DNA of 64,000 bases from Rhodoferax ferrireducens T118 (GCF_000013605.1 NC_007908.1:3472001-3536000); one strand, 5' to 3'. Shown: positions 28,232-38,430, counted from the stretch's first letter. Translations and numbers: made by a program. Notes: a model not told the origin generated them from the letters alone.

Positions 28232-29155
28232 TCAGGAATCCGGGTAGAACGGCTTGCCAATCGAAGTCGGCATGTTGATGCGAATCCACTGCGGATTGCG
28301 CGAGATCAGCGCCAGCACCAGAATGGTTGACAGATAAGGCAGCATGGTCAGAACCTGGCTGGGAACCTCCACCCCGATTCCCTGCAAGTGAAACTGCAAC
28401 ATGGTCACGCCGCCAAACAGATACGCACCCAGCAGCACGCGTGCGGGGCGCCAGGTGGCAAATGTGGTCAAGGCCAAGGCAATCCAGCCTTTGCCTGCCA
28501 CCATGCCTTCCACCCACAGCGGGGTGTACACAATCGAAATGTAGGCGCCAGCCAGTCCGCACAATGCGCCCCCGGCCACCACCGCCACGAGACGGATACG
28601 GCGCACCGGGTAGCCCAGTGCGTGCGCGGATTCCGGGTTTTCGCCAACACTGCGCAAAATCAGACCGGGGCGAGTGCGGTACAAAAACCAGATCAGGCCG
28701 AGCGCAAAAAGAGCCGTCAGGTACACCAGCGGATGGTGCCGAAACAGAGCCGGGCCAAACCAGGGAATATCCGACAGGTAAGGAATGGCAAAGCTGGGGC
28801 GCGGCGGGATTCTTTCCTGTACGTAGCCGATACCCACAAAAGCAGAAAAGCCAGTGCCAAACAAGCTCACCGCCAGACCAGTGGCATATTGGTTGGCATT
28901 GAGCCAGATCACCAGACCACCAAACACAAGGGCCAGCAAGGCACCCGCGCCCATACCGGCAGCAAAGCCCAGCCAGTCGTTGCCCGAATAGACGACAGCC
29001 GCAAAACCGGCAATGGCAGCGCACAACATCATGCCCTCCGCGCCCAGATTGACAATGCCCGCTTTTTCATTGATCAACAGGCCCAGCGACGCCAGCGCCA
29101 GCACGGTGCCCGCGTTCAGGGTGGCCGCCATCAGCAGTGCATAAGACTCCATCAT
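28232..29155 (-). CDS. ABC transporter permease (nucleoside type, second subunit)
   Basis: This 307-residue multi-helix permease of the BPD_transp_2 family begins SYALLMAATLNAGTVLALAS and includes GLLINEKAGIVNLGAEGMML, the motif shared by YufQ/NupQ-like permeases. The region VGENPESAHALGYPVRRIRL is the cytoplasmic loop that contacts the ATPase. It overlaps the first permease gene by 4 bp and precedes the binding-protein gene by 62 bp. Confidence 0.92.
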   Translation of the reverse strand: MMESYALLMAATLNAGTVLALASLGLLINEKAGIVNLGAEGMMLCAAIAGFAAVVYSGNDWLGFAAGMGAGALLALVFGGLVIWLNANQYATGLAVSLFGTGFSAFVGIGYVQERIPPRPSFAIPYLSDIPWFGPALFRHHPLVYLTALFALGLIWFLYRTRPGLILRSVGENPESAHALGYPVRRIRLVAVVAGGALCGLAGAYISIVYTPLWVEGMVAGKGWIALALTTFATWRPARVLLGAYLFGGVTMLQFHLQGIGVEVPSQVLTMLPYLSTILVLALISRNPQWIRINMPTSIGKPFYPDS

Positions 29156-30207
29156 TTACCCCACTTCAAGCGGTAATTCACCAACGTGTCGCACGCCAGC
29201 AAGGAGAACAGCAACAAGCCCTGAAACACGCCCGTGAGCGACTTGGGTAGCCCCAGGCGCGACTGCGCAAGCTCACCGCCGATGTAGAACATACTCATCA
29301 AAATGGCCGACAACACCATACCCACCGGATGCAGACGCCCCACAAAAGCGACGATGATGGCGGCAAAGCCGTAACCGGCCGGCACATAGGGCGTCAGCTG
29401 ACCAATGGGACCCGCCACCTCCAGCGCACCGGCCAAGCCGGCCGTGCCGCCCGACACCAGCAACGCCACCCACAGCGCCCGGCGCGAAGAAAACCCGGCA
29501 TAGCGGGCGGCGGCCGGGGCCAGCCCCCCAACCTGCTGGGCAAAACCAGCGCGGGTGCGAAACAAGAATATCCAGGTTCCGACCACACCCAGCAGCGCCA
29601 GAAACACACCAATGCTGACGCGCGAGCCCTCAAACAAACGCGGGATGCGGGTGACCAGATCGAAGGTCTTGCTCTGCGGAAAGTTATAGCCCTGCGGGTC
29701 TTTCCAGGGCCCCGACACCAGGTAGCTCAGCACCTGCACTGCCACATACACCAGCATCAGGCTCACCAGAATCTCGTTGGCGTTGAAGCGGTCACGCAAC
29801 CAGGCAGTGATGCCGGCCCAGAACATCCCCCCCAATACACCGGCCACCAGGATGGGCAGCACAATCCAGCCGCCCGTGCTCTTGTTGGCCAGCAAAGCCA
29901 CGCCGCTGGCCGCGATGGCGCCCAGCACATACTGCCCTTCGGCGCCGATATTCCAGACATTGGAGCGGAAACACACCGCCAGGCCGAGCGCAATCAGCAA
30001 CAAAGGTGTGGCCTTGACGGCCAATTCACCCAGTGCATAAGCACTTCTGATGGGCTCCCAGAAAAATACGCTGAGCGCACTCACCGGGTCCTTGCCGAGA
30101 GCCGTGAACAGCAGGACACCGATCATCACGGTCACCAGCAATGCCAGCACGGGCGAGGCATAACTCCACGGCGCAGAAGGTTGTGGTCTGGCTTCGAGCC
30201 TAAGCAT
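29152..30207 (-). CDS. ABC transporter permease (nucleoside type, first subunit)
   Basis: This 351-residue permease has a long first helix (ASPVLALLVTVMIGVLLFTA), LGLAVCFRSNVWNIGAEGQY and a terminal segment that ends NYRLKWGK. It matches the YufP/NupP type of paired permeases. Its start overlaps the ATPase gene by 8 bp. With the second permease it should form the channel of the importer. Confidence 0.92.
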   Translation of the reverse strand: MLRLEARPQPSAPWSYASPVLALLVTVMIGVLLFTALGKDPVSALSVFFWEPIRSAYALGELAVKATPLLLIALGLAVCFRSNVWNIGAEGQYVLGAIAASGVALLANKSTGGWIVLPILVAGVLGGMFWAGITAWLRDRFNANEILVSLMLVYVAVQVLSYLVSGPWKDPQGYNFPQSKTFDLVTRIPRLFEGSRVSIGVFLALLGVVGTWIFLFRTRAGFAQQVGGLAPAAARYAGFSSRRALWVALLVSGGTAGLAGALEVAGPIGQLTPYVPAGYGFAAIIVAFVGRLHPVGMVLSAILMSMFYIGGELAQSRLGLPKSLTGVFQGLLLFSLLACDTLVNYRLKWGK

Positions 30208-31726
30208 GTACCACCTCCATATCCCACAAGCCGCTCATCCACTCGCCTACTTTTTCCACCGTGGCCTGCCCAATCGGCAGCGAGGGAGACAGTCGGCCCA
30301 GGGCCATCACATGCAGGCGGTCGCTGAGTTCAAACAGTTCCTCCAACTCCTCGCTCAGCACCAGCACGGCGCAGCCGGCATCGCGCAGTTCCAGTATTTC
30401 GGCCCGAATTTGCGCCGCTGCCCCCACATCGACGCCCCAAGTGGGTTGCGACACGACAAACAGCTTGGGATTCGCATCAATTTCGCGACCGACGATGAAT
30501 TTCTGCAGATTGCCACCTGACAAGGACCGCGCCACCGCGCGTGGGCCGCTGGCCTTGACGTTGAACCGTCTGATGATGCTTGATGCCTGCGCCTCAAGTT
30601 GTGCAACCCTGATCCAGCCCCCGCCAAAGTGCGGAAAGGCAATGGATTCATGGCGCGTGAGCAGCAGGTTGTGCGCCAGCCCCAACTCGGGCACGGCACC
30701 GCGACCCAGTCGCTCTTCAGGCACAAAATGCAAGCCCAACTTGCGCCGTCCACCCGGGTGCAGGCGCGACACATCAACGTCGCCCATCAGCATCGACCCC
30801 GGCCTGGCACGCACATCTTCACCCGACAAGGCGTAGAGCAATTCCTTTTGGCCGTTGCCGGACACGCCGGCAATACCCACCACCTCGCCCGCGCGCACCT
30901 CCAGCGTGATGCCGTCCAGGTCCACGCCAAACTGGTCGGCGCGAGCCAGCGTGAGGTCTTGCACCCGTAGCAGCGGCGCCCCCAGCTTGGGCTCGTGCCG
31001 CACGAGTTGGGGCAACTCGGCACCGATCATCAGGCGCGACAAAGTGGCGTTGGTCTCCTGGGCCGGGTCACACACCCCGGTGACTTTGCCACCCAGCAGC
31101 ACGGTACAGACATTGCACAACTCGCGGATTTCGTGCAATTTGTGGCTGATGTACAAAATGCTGCAGCCCTCACTGGCGAGCTTTTTCAGCACCACAAACA
31201 GCTTCTCCACGGCTTGCGGCGTGAGCACCGAGGTGGGCTCATCGAGTATCAGCAACTGCGGGTTGGTCAGCAGGGCGCGGATGATTTCAACCCGCTGCAT
31301 CTCGCCAACACTCAAGGTGTGCACCGGTCGCGCGGGGTCGATGTCGAGCCCGTATTCTTGCGCCTTGGTGGTGATGCTGTGTGTGACCTGCGCCAAGCTC
31401 AAGTGCTTGCCCAAACCGAGCCAGACGTTCTCAGCCACGGTGATGGTGTCAAACAAGCTGAAATGCTGAAACACCATGCTGATGCCCAGGGCGCGCGCCT
31501 CTTGCGGATTCCGGATGTGCACCGAGCGACCATTGAACATCATCGTGCCGGCATCGGCCTTGACCGCGCCATAGATGATTTTCATCAGGGTTGACTTGCC
31601 GGCGCCGTTTTCACCCAGCACCGCGTGGGTCTCGCCCGGCATGACGGTCAGAGAGACATCGCTGTTGGCGACGACACCGGGATAGCTTTTAGTGATACCT
31701 GCAAGATGAAGTCGAGGAGGGGTCAT
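30200..31726 (-). CDS. ABC transporter ATP-binding protein, duplicated (nucleoside/simple sugar type)
   Basis: This 508-residue protein holds two ABC domains in tandem. The first has Walker A GENGAGKSTLMK, signature LSVGEMQR and Walker B LLILDEPTSVLTP. The second has a degenerate Walker A (GVSGNGQKELLYAL), signature SGGNLQKFIVGREI and a degenerate Walker B (PKLFVVSQPTWGVDV). That asymmetry is usual for RbsA/YufO-type ATPases. It is the first gene of the four-gene importer; no nucleoside catabolic gene is attached, so substrate assignment is by family. Confidence 0.92.
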   Translation of the reverse strand: MTPPRLHLAGITKSYPGVVANSDVSLTVMPGETHAVLGENGAGKSTLMKIIYGAVKADAGTMMFNGRSVHIRNPQEARALGISMVFQHFSLFDTITVAENVWLGLGKHLSLAQVTHSITTKAQEYGLDIDPARPVHTLSVGEMQRVEIIRALLTNPQLLILDEPTSVLTPQAVEKLFVVLKKLASEGCSILYISHKLHEIRELCNVCTVLLGGKVTGVCDPAQETNATLSRLMIGAELPQLVRHEPKLGAPLLRVQDLTLARADQFGVDLDGITLEVRAGEVVGIAGVSGNGQKELLYALSGEDVRARPGSMLMGDVDVSRLHPGGRRKLGLHFVPEERLGRGAVPELGLAHNLLLTRHESIAFPHFGGGWIRVAQLEAQASSIIRRFNVKASGPRAVARSLSGGNLQKFIVGREIDANPKLFVVSQPTWGVDVGAAAQIRAEILELRDAGCAVLVLSEELEELFELSDRLHVMALGRLSPSLPIGQATVEKVGEWMSGLWDMEVVHA

Positions 31727-31887
31727 TCTGCTGGTGATCTTAATATTCCAACCCCCATTTTGCCTTAGCCACGTGCCACGAGAACTTCACAGGCACTGAC
31801 AATGAATTCCGACTCAACCTGCCATGCACGTCAAAAAGCCACTGACGCGCCGCAGCAGCCATTTTCCTGGGTGAGCGTTCTGCCCCG

Positions 31888-32937
31888 CTAGAGTTGAAAC
31901 ACCACAGCGTCCAATTGCAGTGCATGGATTTGTTCGGCCGCTGCATCGGCCCCGACCTGGGTGGCAAAGGGTCCAACGCGCACGCGGGTGCGGCCTTTAA
32001 GCGTCTGCTTGAAGGCGGGCAGACCTGCTGCGCGCAATTTCGCGTAAGCGTTGCGCGCATTGCGGTCTTTCGCAAACAGACCAACATTGATGAAGTAGCG
32101 TTGCCCTGTCACTGGCAAAGTAGTCGGGTTCTGTGGTGTGACGCTAGCCGCTGCCGTGACGATTTTGGCCAGCGGCACGATCAGTTTGCCCCCTGCCGGC
32201 ACCGATGCAGGCTCGCCAGCGACAAGGGATGCAGCCGGAGTCGGCGTTGGCATTGCCGTTGCCGTTGGAACTGCGTCTATATTGATAGATTGGACGGCAA
32301 CAACTGGCGCTGGCACAGGCGACGCGAGATTGCCTATGACGGGGATTGCCGCCGGGCTGACCGGTCTCATGGTCGCTGTTGGCCACGCGACATAAGCCAG
32401 TGCGGCAATGGCCGCCAGCGCCAAATTAGCCGATGCCAGCCGGAGAAAGCGTTGACGGGAACTGGCCTGCTGGTTCAATCGCTTGCAGGCATCTGCCAGC
32501 GTCGGGGTGGCGGACAACGCAGCGGCCATTTTCTGGCGGCTCTTGGCATGAAAAATGGCATTCCCGAAGACGCCTGGCAGCACGTAGCTGAGCCCGCAGC
32601 ACACCACCATCAAAACCAGGTCGACCGCCTCAGAGCCGTGCAACAGCAGGCGGCCCATGCCGAACACCAGCAGAAACAGACCCAGCACGAGCGTGACATA
32701 GACGCCTGCCGCGGCCCACAGGTGCCTGAAAATCATCCAATTCAGGGTGTACAGGCTGGCCGCCCAGTTCCAGCTTGGGCCCGCGCGCCCGACCGCCTCA
32801 AAGCGCACAAAGACAGGGACGTAATAGCCAGAGTTGATCGGTCCGATGGCGGCGCGGTACAGGGCGGCGGTGGCATTCTCCGGCGACCGGTCCAGCACGG
32901 TGATGTCAGGGGAAGCAAACGTGGTGGGGCTGGTCAT
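31888..32937 (-). CDS. SPOR-domain membrane protein with DUF2628-like N-terminus
   Basis: This 349-residue protein begins with a DUF2628-like part (YYVPVFVRFEAVGRAGPSWN, then hydrophobic helices LWAAAGVYVTLVLGLFLLVF and LVLMVVCCGLSYVLPGVFGN). A second membrane helix follows near residue 170 (LALAAIAALAYVAW), then a long Pro/Ala/Thr linker and a C-terminal SPOR domain (RYFINVGLFAKDRNARNAYA, TRVRVGPFAT). SPOR domains bind denuded peptidoglycan at the septum, so a cell-envelope or division role is likely. No partner is obvious nearby. Confidence 0.8.
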   Translation of the reverse strand: MTSPTTFASPDITVLDRSPENATAALYRAAIGPINSGYYVPVFVRFEAVGRAGPSWNWAASLYTLNWMIFRHLWAAAGVYVTLVLGLFLLVFGMGRLLLHGSEAVDLVLMVVCCGLSYVLPGVFGNAIFHAKSRQKMAAALSATPTLADACKRLNQQASSRQRFLRLASANLALAAIAALAYVAWPTATMRPVSPAAIPVIGNLASPVPAPVVAVQSINIDAVPTATAMPTPTPAASLVAGEPASVPAGGKLIVPLAKIVTAAASVTPQNPTTLPVTGQRYFINVGLFAKDRNARNAYAKLRAAGLPAFKQTLKGRTRVRVGPFATQVGADAAAEQIHALQLDAVVFQL

Positions 32938-32972
32938 GCATTATTCTGGCATGACTGCAGCGCCGGTCGGAT

Positions 32973-33596
32973 TCAGACGCCAGCGAGTAACCGAAGCCCG
33001 CCCGGATCCACCAGATTCAAGGTGCGGCCCGAACCGCTGATCAGGCTGCGCTCACGCATGTGGCGCAACACACGGGAAAATGTCTCAGGCGCAATGCCCA
33101 ACTGTGCTGCAACCGATCGCTTGCGCTGCTGCAACAGCACCGCCAACACGCCTCGGTCGCCCGTCTGGGCATGCTGCAGCAGCCACTCGGCACAGCGCGC
33201 CTCGGCATCTTTGGCCAGGCGGCTGATCGCCAATTCGGTTTGCTGGCGGTGCGCCTTGGCGACGTCGCGCAAGACCGTCTGAGCTGACATCGACATCGTA
33301 GCCAGCGAACGAAGAAATTCAGCCACTGGCACACGGCGCAAAATAACTTCAGTTTCTGCGACCGCATCGACGGCATGCGGCAGGTTCAGCACGGCAGACG
33401 TCGCCTCCAGCCAGCAAGGGCCTTCAACCACACCCAACTGGTGCTCCATGACGTCACCGTCCATGACGCCCAGGGCCACACGCCCCGACTCCACATAAGT
33501 GACCCACGGCGAGAGATTGGCGCGCCTGAGCAAGAGCGCACCCCGAGCAGCAACTTCTCGCTTAACGGCCCGGGCAATAGTATGAATAGAAAGCAT
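32973..33596 (-). CDS. Crp/Fnr family transcriptional regulator
   Basis: This 207-residue regulator has a short cyclic-nucleotide-like sensor domain and a C-terminal winged helix. The recognition helix reads IAPETFSRVLRHM; the E-T-x-S-R pattern is that of FNR, which reads TTGAT half-sites. The N-terminal Cys cluster of oxygen-sensing FNR is absent; only isolated Cys (GPCWLEA, EARCAEWLL) are present, so a DNR- or heme-type sensor is more likely. The ATG at 33596 is preferred to a GTG three codons upstream. An FNR-like site lies 36 bp before the start. Confidence 0.88.
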   Translation of the reverse strand: MLSIHTIARAVKREVAARGALLLRRANLSPWVTYVESGRVALGVMDGDVMEHQLGVVEGPCWLEATSAVLNLPHAVDAVAETEVILRRVPVAEFLRSLATMSMSAQTVLRDVAKAHRQQTELAISRLAKDAEARCAEWLLQHAQTGDRGVLAVLLQQRKRSVAAQLGIAPETFSRVLRHMRERSLISGSGRTLNLVDPGGLRLLAGV

Positions 33597-33631
33597 GGGC
33601 CACACTGTGCCGCGCTCAACACCTCATGAAC

Positions 33632-33645
33632 TTGAGCGAAATCAA
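33632..33645. promoter_or_regulatory. FNR-type box (TTGAGCGAAATCAA)
   Basis: One mismatch from TTGAT-N4-ATCAA, 36 bp upstream of the Crp/Fnr gene whose recognition helix has FNR specificity residues. Position suggests autoregulation. Confidence 0.5.
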
Positions 33646-33750
33646 ACAACCCCACGGAAACAATGGCGGTTGAGCAAGTCAAGGCGATGAATCTGAGCCC
33701 GTGGCCCAGCACTGCCTCGCGTGGGGCAGGTCCCGCTTAATGAGCAAAAA

Positions 33751-33803
33751 GCTATCTAAATAGTAGCAATAAAGGCTTATTGGACGGGGCTACAGCCTGA
33801 TTT
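33751..33803 (+). repeat. Dispersed repeat, copy C (intergenic)
   Basis: GCTATCTAAATAGTAGC, then GGCTTATTGGACGGGGCTA followed by CAGCCTGATTT. It lies 36 bp beyond the livF stop, between livF and the Crp/Fnr gene. No gene lies in the remaining 33597-33839 gap. Confidence 0.75.
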
Positions 33804-33839
33804 CTTATAAATAAATAGGCTGTGCCAGATCGCTTGGGT

Positions 33840-34556
33840 TTACTCACCCAAATAAGCAGCGCGCACTTTCGGGTCGTGAAGCATGGTTTTGGCATCGCCC
33901 GACATGGTGATGATGCCGGACTCCATCACGTAACCGCGGTCGGCAATGGCCAAGGCCCGACTGGCGTTTTGCTCCACCAGCAACACCGTCACGCCTTGTG
34001 CGTAGACATCACGCACCACTTCAAAAATCTTGTCCACCATGATCGGTGCCAGACCCATGGAAGGCTCGTCCATCAGCAGCACTTTGGGGCGGCTCATCAA
34101 GGCGCGGCCCATGGCCAGCATTTGCTGCTCGCCGCCAGACAAGGTACCCGCCAGTTGATCACGGCGCTCTTTGAGGCGCGGGAAGATGGTGAACACCTTG
34201 TCAATATCAGCCTGTATCTCGGGCTTGTCGTTACGGATGTAGGCGCCCATCTGAAGGTTTTCAATAATCGTCATGCGGGTGAAGACGCCACGCCCTTCCG
34301 GCACCATGGCCAGGCCCTGTTTCACCAAGTCCCAGGGGCCTTGGCCGCGAATGCTTTTGCCCAAGTATTCAATATCGCCATCGTTGATCGGCAAACTGCC
34401 GGTGATGGCTTTCATGGTCGTGGTTTTGCCAGCGCCGTTGGAGCCGATCAACGAGACCAGTTCGCCCTCGTGCACTTCAAAGTCAATGCCTTTGACGGCC
34501 TGGATGCCGCCGTAAGCTACTTTGAGACCAGTTACTTTGAGAAGAGTTTTTGCCAT
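33840..34556 (-). CDS. livF: Branched-chain amino acid-type ABC transporter ATP-binding protein LivF
   Basis: This 238-residue ATPase of the HAAT importer family has Walker A GSNGAGKTTTMKAI, the Q-loop region PEGRGVFTRMTIIENLQMGA, signature LSGGEQQMLAMGRALM and Walker B VLLMDEPSMGLAP. It is the last gene of livHMGF. The class also carries amides, urea and aromatic acids, so the substrate is not settled by sequence. Confidence 0.94.
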   Translation of the reverse strand: MAKTLLKVTGLKVAYGGIQAVKGIDFEVHEGELVSLIGSNGAGKTTTMKAITGSLPINDGDIEYLGKSIRGQGPWDLVKQGLAMVPEGRGVFTRMTIIENLQMGAYIRNDKPEIQADIDKVFTIFPRLKERRDQLAGTLSGGEQQMLAMGRALMSRPKVLLMDEPSMGLAPIMVDKIFEVVRDVYAQGVTVLLVEQNASRALAIADRGYVMESGIITMSGDAKTMLHDPKVRAAYLGE

Positions 34557-34601
34557 CGTTATTTCCTTGCGGGACAGACTTTTAGCGCTGCCCCCAACTG
34601 A

Positions 34602-35368
<767 letters not shown>

Positions 35369-35372
<4 letters not shown>

Positions 35373-36460
35373 GCGCCTTCTCCCTTCTGCTGCAAGGATT
35401 TGCCGTGCTCGGGTGACGGCCACAAGCCGCGCGGTCGCACCAGCATGACGCTGATCATGGCCAGGGCAATCAGGAGCTGGCGCAGAATCGACGAATCCAG
35501 CCGGCCACCGGTCATGGCCTGCAAGGGCCCGGCGACGTAGCGCAACACCTCCGGCAGAGCGGAGAGCAGCACTGCGCCCAAAATGACACCTGGCAAATGC
35601 CCGATGCCGCCCAGCACCACCATGGCCACAATCATGACCGACTCCATGAGACTGAAAGACTCAGGCGAAATAAAGCCCTGGAAAGAAGCAAACATGGTGC
35701 CTGAGACGCCGCCAAAGGTGGCGCCCATGCCGAAAGCCAGCAATTTCAGGTTGCGGGTATTGATGCCCATGGCCTTGGCGGCTATTTCATCTTCACGAAT
35801 GGCCATCCAGGCCCGCCCCACGCGCGAGAGCTGCAACCGATGCGAGATCAGCACGCTGAACAACACCAGCGCCAGGAACAGGTAGTAGTAAAGGGACACA
35901 GAATTCAACTCATAGCCGCCGATGTCGAGCGTTCGCCCCAGGTTGAGCCCAAAGAAACTCAGGGAATCAATCTGGCTCATGCCCTTGGGGCCATTGGTAA
36001 TGTTGACCGGATGATCCAGGTTGTTCAGGAACACCCGGATGATCTCGCCAAACCCCAAGGTAACAATGGCCAGGTAGTCGCCGCGCAGGCGCAGCGTGGG
36101 TGCACCCAACAGCAAGCCAAAAAAACCCGCCAGACCGGCCGCCGCTGGAATCACAACCCATATCGGCGCATGCAAACCATCCGGAAACATCGCGCCAATC
36201 CAGGCAAAAGTCTCGGTCAGGTGGGGCGACGCCAGCAAGCCATACATATAGGCGCCAATGGCAAAAAAGGCGACGTAACCCAGATCCAGCAATCCGGCAT
36301 AGCCGACCACAATGTTGAGCCCCAGGGCCAGCAACACATAGAGCAGTGCCATGTCGGCAATGCGCACCCAGGCATTGCCAAAGCTCTGCAGAATCAGCGG
36401 CAATATCAGCAGGCCGACGGCTGCCAACAGGAAGACAACGATTTTCTGTTGTTGTTTCAT
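35369..36460 (-). CDS. livM: Branched-chain amino acid-type ABC transporter permease LivM
   Basis: This 363-residue permease starts MKQQQKIVVFLLAAVGLLIL and has about nine to ten hydrophobic helices. The LivM motif is present: ALGLNIVVGYAGLLDLGYVA. The loop MAIREDEIAAKAMGINTRNL contacts the ATPase. It is placed between livH (15 bp) and livG (4-bp overlap), with a GAGGAA Shine-Dalgarno. Confidence 0.94.
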
Positions 36461-36475
36461 GATGTTCCTCGGGGG

Positions 36476-37405
36476 TCAGGCACGATCTGCCACGCGCTCA
36501 CCGAGCAAGCCCGAGGGTCGCAAGGTCAGCACAAAGATCAGCACAATGAAGGCAAAAATATCGGAATAGTGGCTGCCCAGCACGCCACCCGTCACCGTGC
36601 CAATGTAGCCGGCACCCAGGGATTCGATCAGACCCAGCAAGATGCCACCCAGCACAGCGCCGCCCAAATTACCAATACCGCCAAACACGGCTGCTGTGAA
36701 GGCTTTCAGACCCGGCAAAAAGCCCATGGTGTGCTGCACCGTGCCGTAGTTCGCAGCCCACATCACGCCGGCAATGGCCGCCAGCACCGCACCAATCACG
36801 AAGGTGGCAGAAATCACGAGGTCGGGTTTGACGCCCATTAGCGCCGCCACGCGTGGATTCTCGGCCGTGGCCCGCATGGCGCGACCTAATTTGGTGTAGT
36901 TGACCAGCCACATGAGCACGGCCAGCGACACCACCGTCATGCCCAGAATCAGCACCTGGGTCGGCGTAATCACCGCGCCGCCGATCTCGAACGGTGTACG
37001 CGGCAACAAGGTCGGGTAGGGTTTGTAATTGGGCTTCCAGATGATCATGGCCAAGGTCTGCAGCAACAGCGACATGCCGATGGCCGTGATCAGGGGCGCC
37101 AGCCGGGGGCTGTCCCGAAGTGGCCGATACGCCACCTTTTCAATCACAAAATTGAGCGTCGCCGACACCACACAGGCAATGATCAGGGAGATCAGCAGAA
37201 TCAACCATCCCGGCGTGCCGGGCATGGCCTCCTGCATCCAGCCAATGATGGTCCAACTGGTGAGGGCGCCAACCATCAGTACCTCGCCGTGCGCAAAGTT
37301 GATCAGGCCGATGATGCCGTAGACCATGGTGTAGCCCAGCGCCACCAAGGCATACATGCTGCCCAACACCAGACCATTGATGATCTGCTGTATGAAGGTA
37401 TCCAT
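36476..37405 (-). CDS. livH: Branched-chain amino acid-type ABC transporter permease LivH
   Basis: This 309-residue permease starts at ATG 37405 (MDTFIQQIINGLVLGSMYAL) with GGAGAAG upstream. It includes GYTMVYGIIGLINFAHGEVL, the classic LivH motif, and GRAMRATAENPRVAALMGV. It leads the livHMGF operon. No LivK-type binding protein gene lies next to it in either direction. Confidence 0.94.
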   Translation of the reverse strand: MDTFIQQIINGLVLGSMYALVALGYTMVYGIIGLINFAHGEVLMVGALTSWTIIGWMQEAMPGTPGWLILLISLIIACVVSATLNFVIEKVAYRPLRDSPRLAPLITAIGMSLLLQTLAMIIWKPNYKPYPTLLPRTPFEIGGAVITPTQVLILGMTVVSLAVLMWLVNYTKLGRAMRATAENPRVAALMGVKPDLVISATFVIGAVLAAIAGVMWAANYGTVQHTMGFLPGLKAFTAAVFGGIGNLGGAVLGGILLGLIESLGAGYIGTVTGGVLGSHYSDIFAFIVLIFVLTLRPSGLLGERVADRA

Positions 37406-37724
37406 AAACTTCTCCGATTTTTGACCGTCGCGTGAATTAGCCACTTTCGTCAGCCACTTGGTTGACAAGCGCTACCGCCTTGTGAGCTTTGCTAAGTCTT
37501 CAAGCAATAAACCTGCCAACATTGAAACGCCGGCAGTTTGGTGGACGCAATTGTAGTCACCGAAAAACCCCTGCTAAGGAGGTCATTGGTATGGGTTTAC
37601 CCTTGATTTCCTCAAAGATCAGCCTAAGAGTGAATCGATAAGAACGACTAATAAAGGCACTGCGCGCAAAGCCACCCGTGCGTGGAGTCACGAAGCGCAA
37701 ATAGCCGTGATGCCGAGCAGACCC
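37406..37724. other. 319-bp region between livH and tonB
   Basis: The region must hold the livH promoter. The only gene-like item is a 16-codon ORF on the plus strand at 37591 with a near-perfect Shine-Dalgarno. I see no RNA gene or clear promoter pair. Confidence 0.5.
37591..37641 (+). CDS. Candidate 16-residue small ORF with strong ribosome-binding site
   Basis: AAGGAGG at 37576-37582 sits 8 nt before ATG; the frame encodes MGLPLISSKISLRVNR and a TAA stop. The Shine-Dalgarno is stronger than that of most genes in this window. Nothing lies downstream on this strand (tonB faces the other way), so a leader-peptide role is not evident. It could be chance. Confidence 0.25.
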   Translation: MGLPLISSKISLRVNR

Positions 37725-38387
37725 CTACTCCAACCTGAAGGTGAACTCCTGCGTGGCCGTGACCTCGCCCCCATCAGTGACACATCTGTACTGCAACATG
37801 GCGGCTTTGACGGCGGCATGGAACACACGCGGGCCGGACAAAATCGTGACGTCCAAAATGGTGCCGTCCTTGACATGAATTTGCGCTTTGACCACGCCCT
37901 CAATGCCCTCTTGTAGTGCCTTGCGCGGCATCTCTGGCGGCACCTGCGTCGGACAAGCCAGGCCAATGCTGGTGCGCTTCGGGCCGGGTGGCCCCACTGG
38001 GGATGGCGCCGGCGGCAACGCTGAGACCGCTGCCGGTGCTGTGGGCGCAGACGCGACCGACGCCACGACGGGCGCCGTACTTGATGCCTCGGGCGCTGCA
38101 TCCGGTGGCGGCATAGAGGGTGGCGGAGGCGCTTCGCGCTTGAGCACCTCCTGTGGTTTTCTTGTTTCTTTCGGCGCCGGCATTGGTGGCGGTGGCGGCG
38201 TTGAGGGTGAGGGCGGAATGATGACTTCCTGAATCACCACCGCTTCAAGCGGTTTGTTGATGGCGCTCAGCCCCTGGCGCGCCAGGCCCGACACCAATAC
38301 GTAAGCCAGCAACACGTGCAACACAATCACAATCAACACCGCCTTGACGCGTCGGGACGGATCCTTGGGCTCAAACCGATCATCCAT
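37725..38387 (-). CDS. tonB: TonB-like energy transducer
   Basis: This 220-residue protein spans the periplasm to transmit the ExbB/ExbD motor force to outer-membrane receptors. It has a single N-terminal membrane helix (RRVKAVLIVIVLHVLLAYVL), a long Pro-rich segment (PPSPSTPPPPPMPAPKETRK and others), and a C-terminal TonB domain (LQEGIEGVVKAQIHVKDGTI, VFHAAVKAAMLQYRC). It follows the ExbB-like gene by 43 bp on the same strand. No ExbD gene is with this pair. Confidence 0.88.
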   Translation of the reverse strand: MDDRFEPKDPSRRVKAVLIVIVLHVLLAYVLVSGLARQGLSAINKPLEAVVIQEVIIPPSPSTPPPPPMPAPKETRKPQEVLKREAPPPPSMPPPDAAPEASSTAPVVASVASAPTAPAAVSALPPAPSPVGPPGPKRTSIGLACPTQVPPEMPRKALQEGIEGVVKAQIHVKDGTILDVTILSGPRVFHAAVKAAMLQYRCVTDGGEVTATQEFTFRLE

Positions 38388-38430
38388 GGCAGGGCTTCTT
38401 GTTGGTCATGAGCCGCCCAGCGGCGACCCT

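Noticed and set aside
28170..29024. N-terminal extension of the BMP binding protein into the permease gene
   Set aside because: The lipoprotein signal with lipobox begins at 28169; the upstream frame overlaps a conserved permease.
32270..32310. CTATATTGATAGATTGGACGG in the SPOR-domain gene as a repeat copy
   Set aside because: It has a hint of core plus GGACGG but the blocks are too short and diverged to call.
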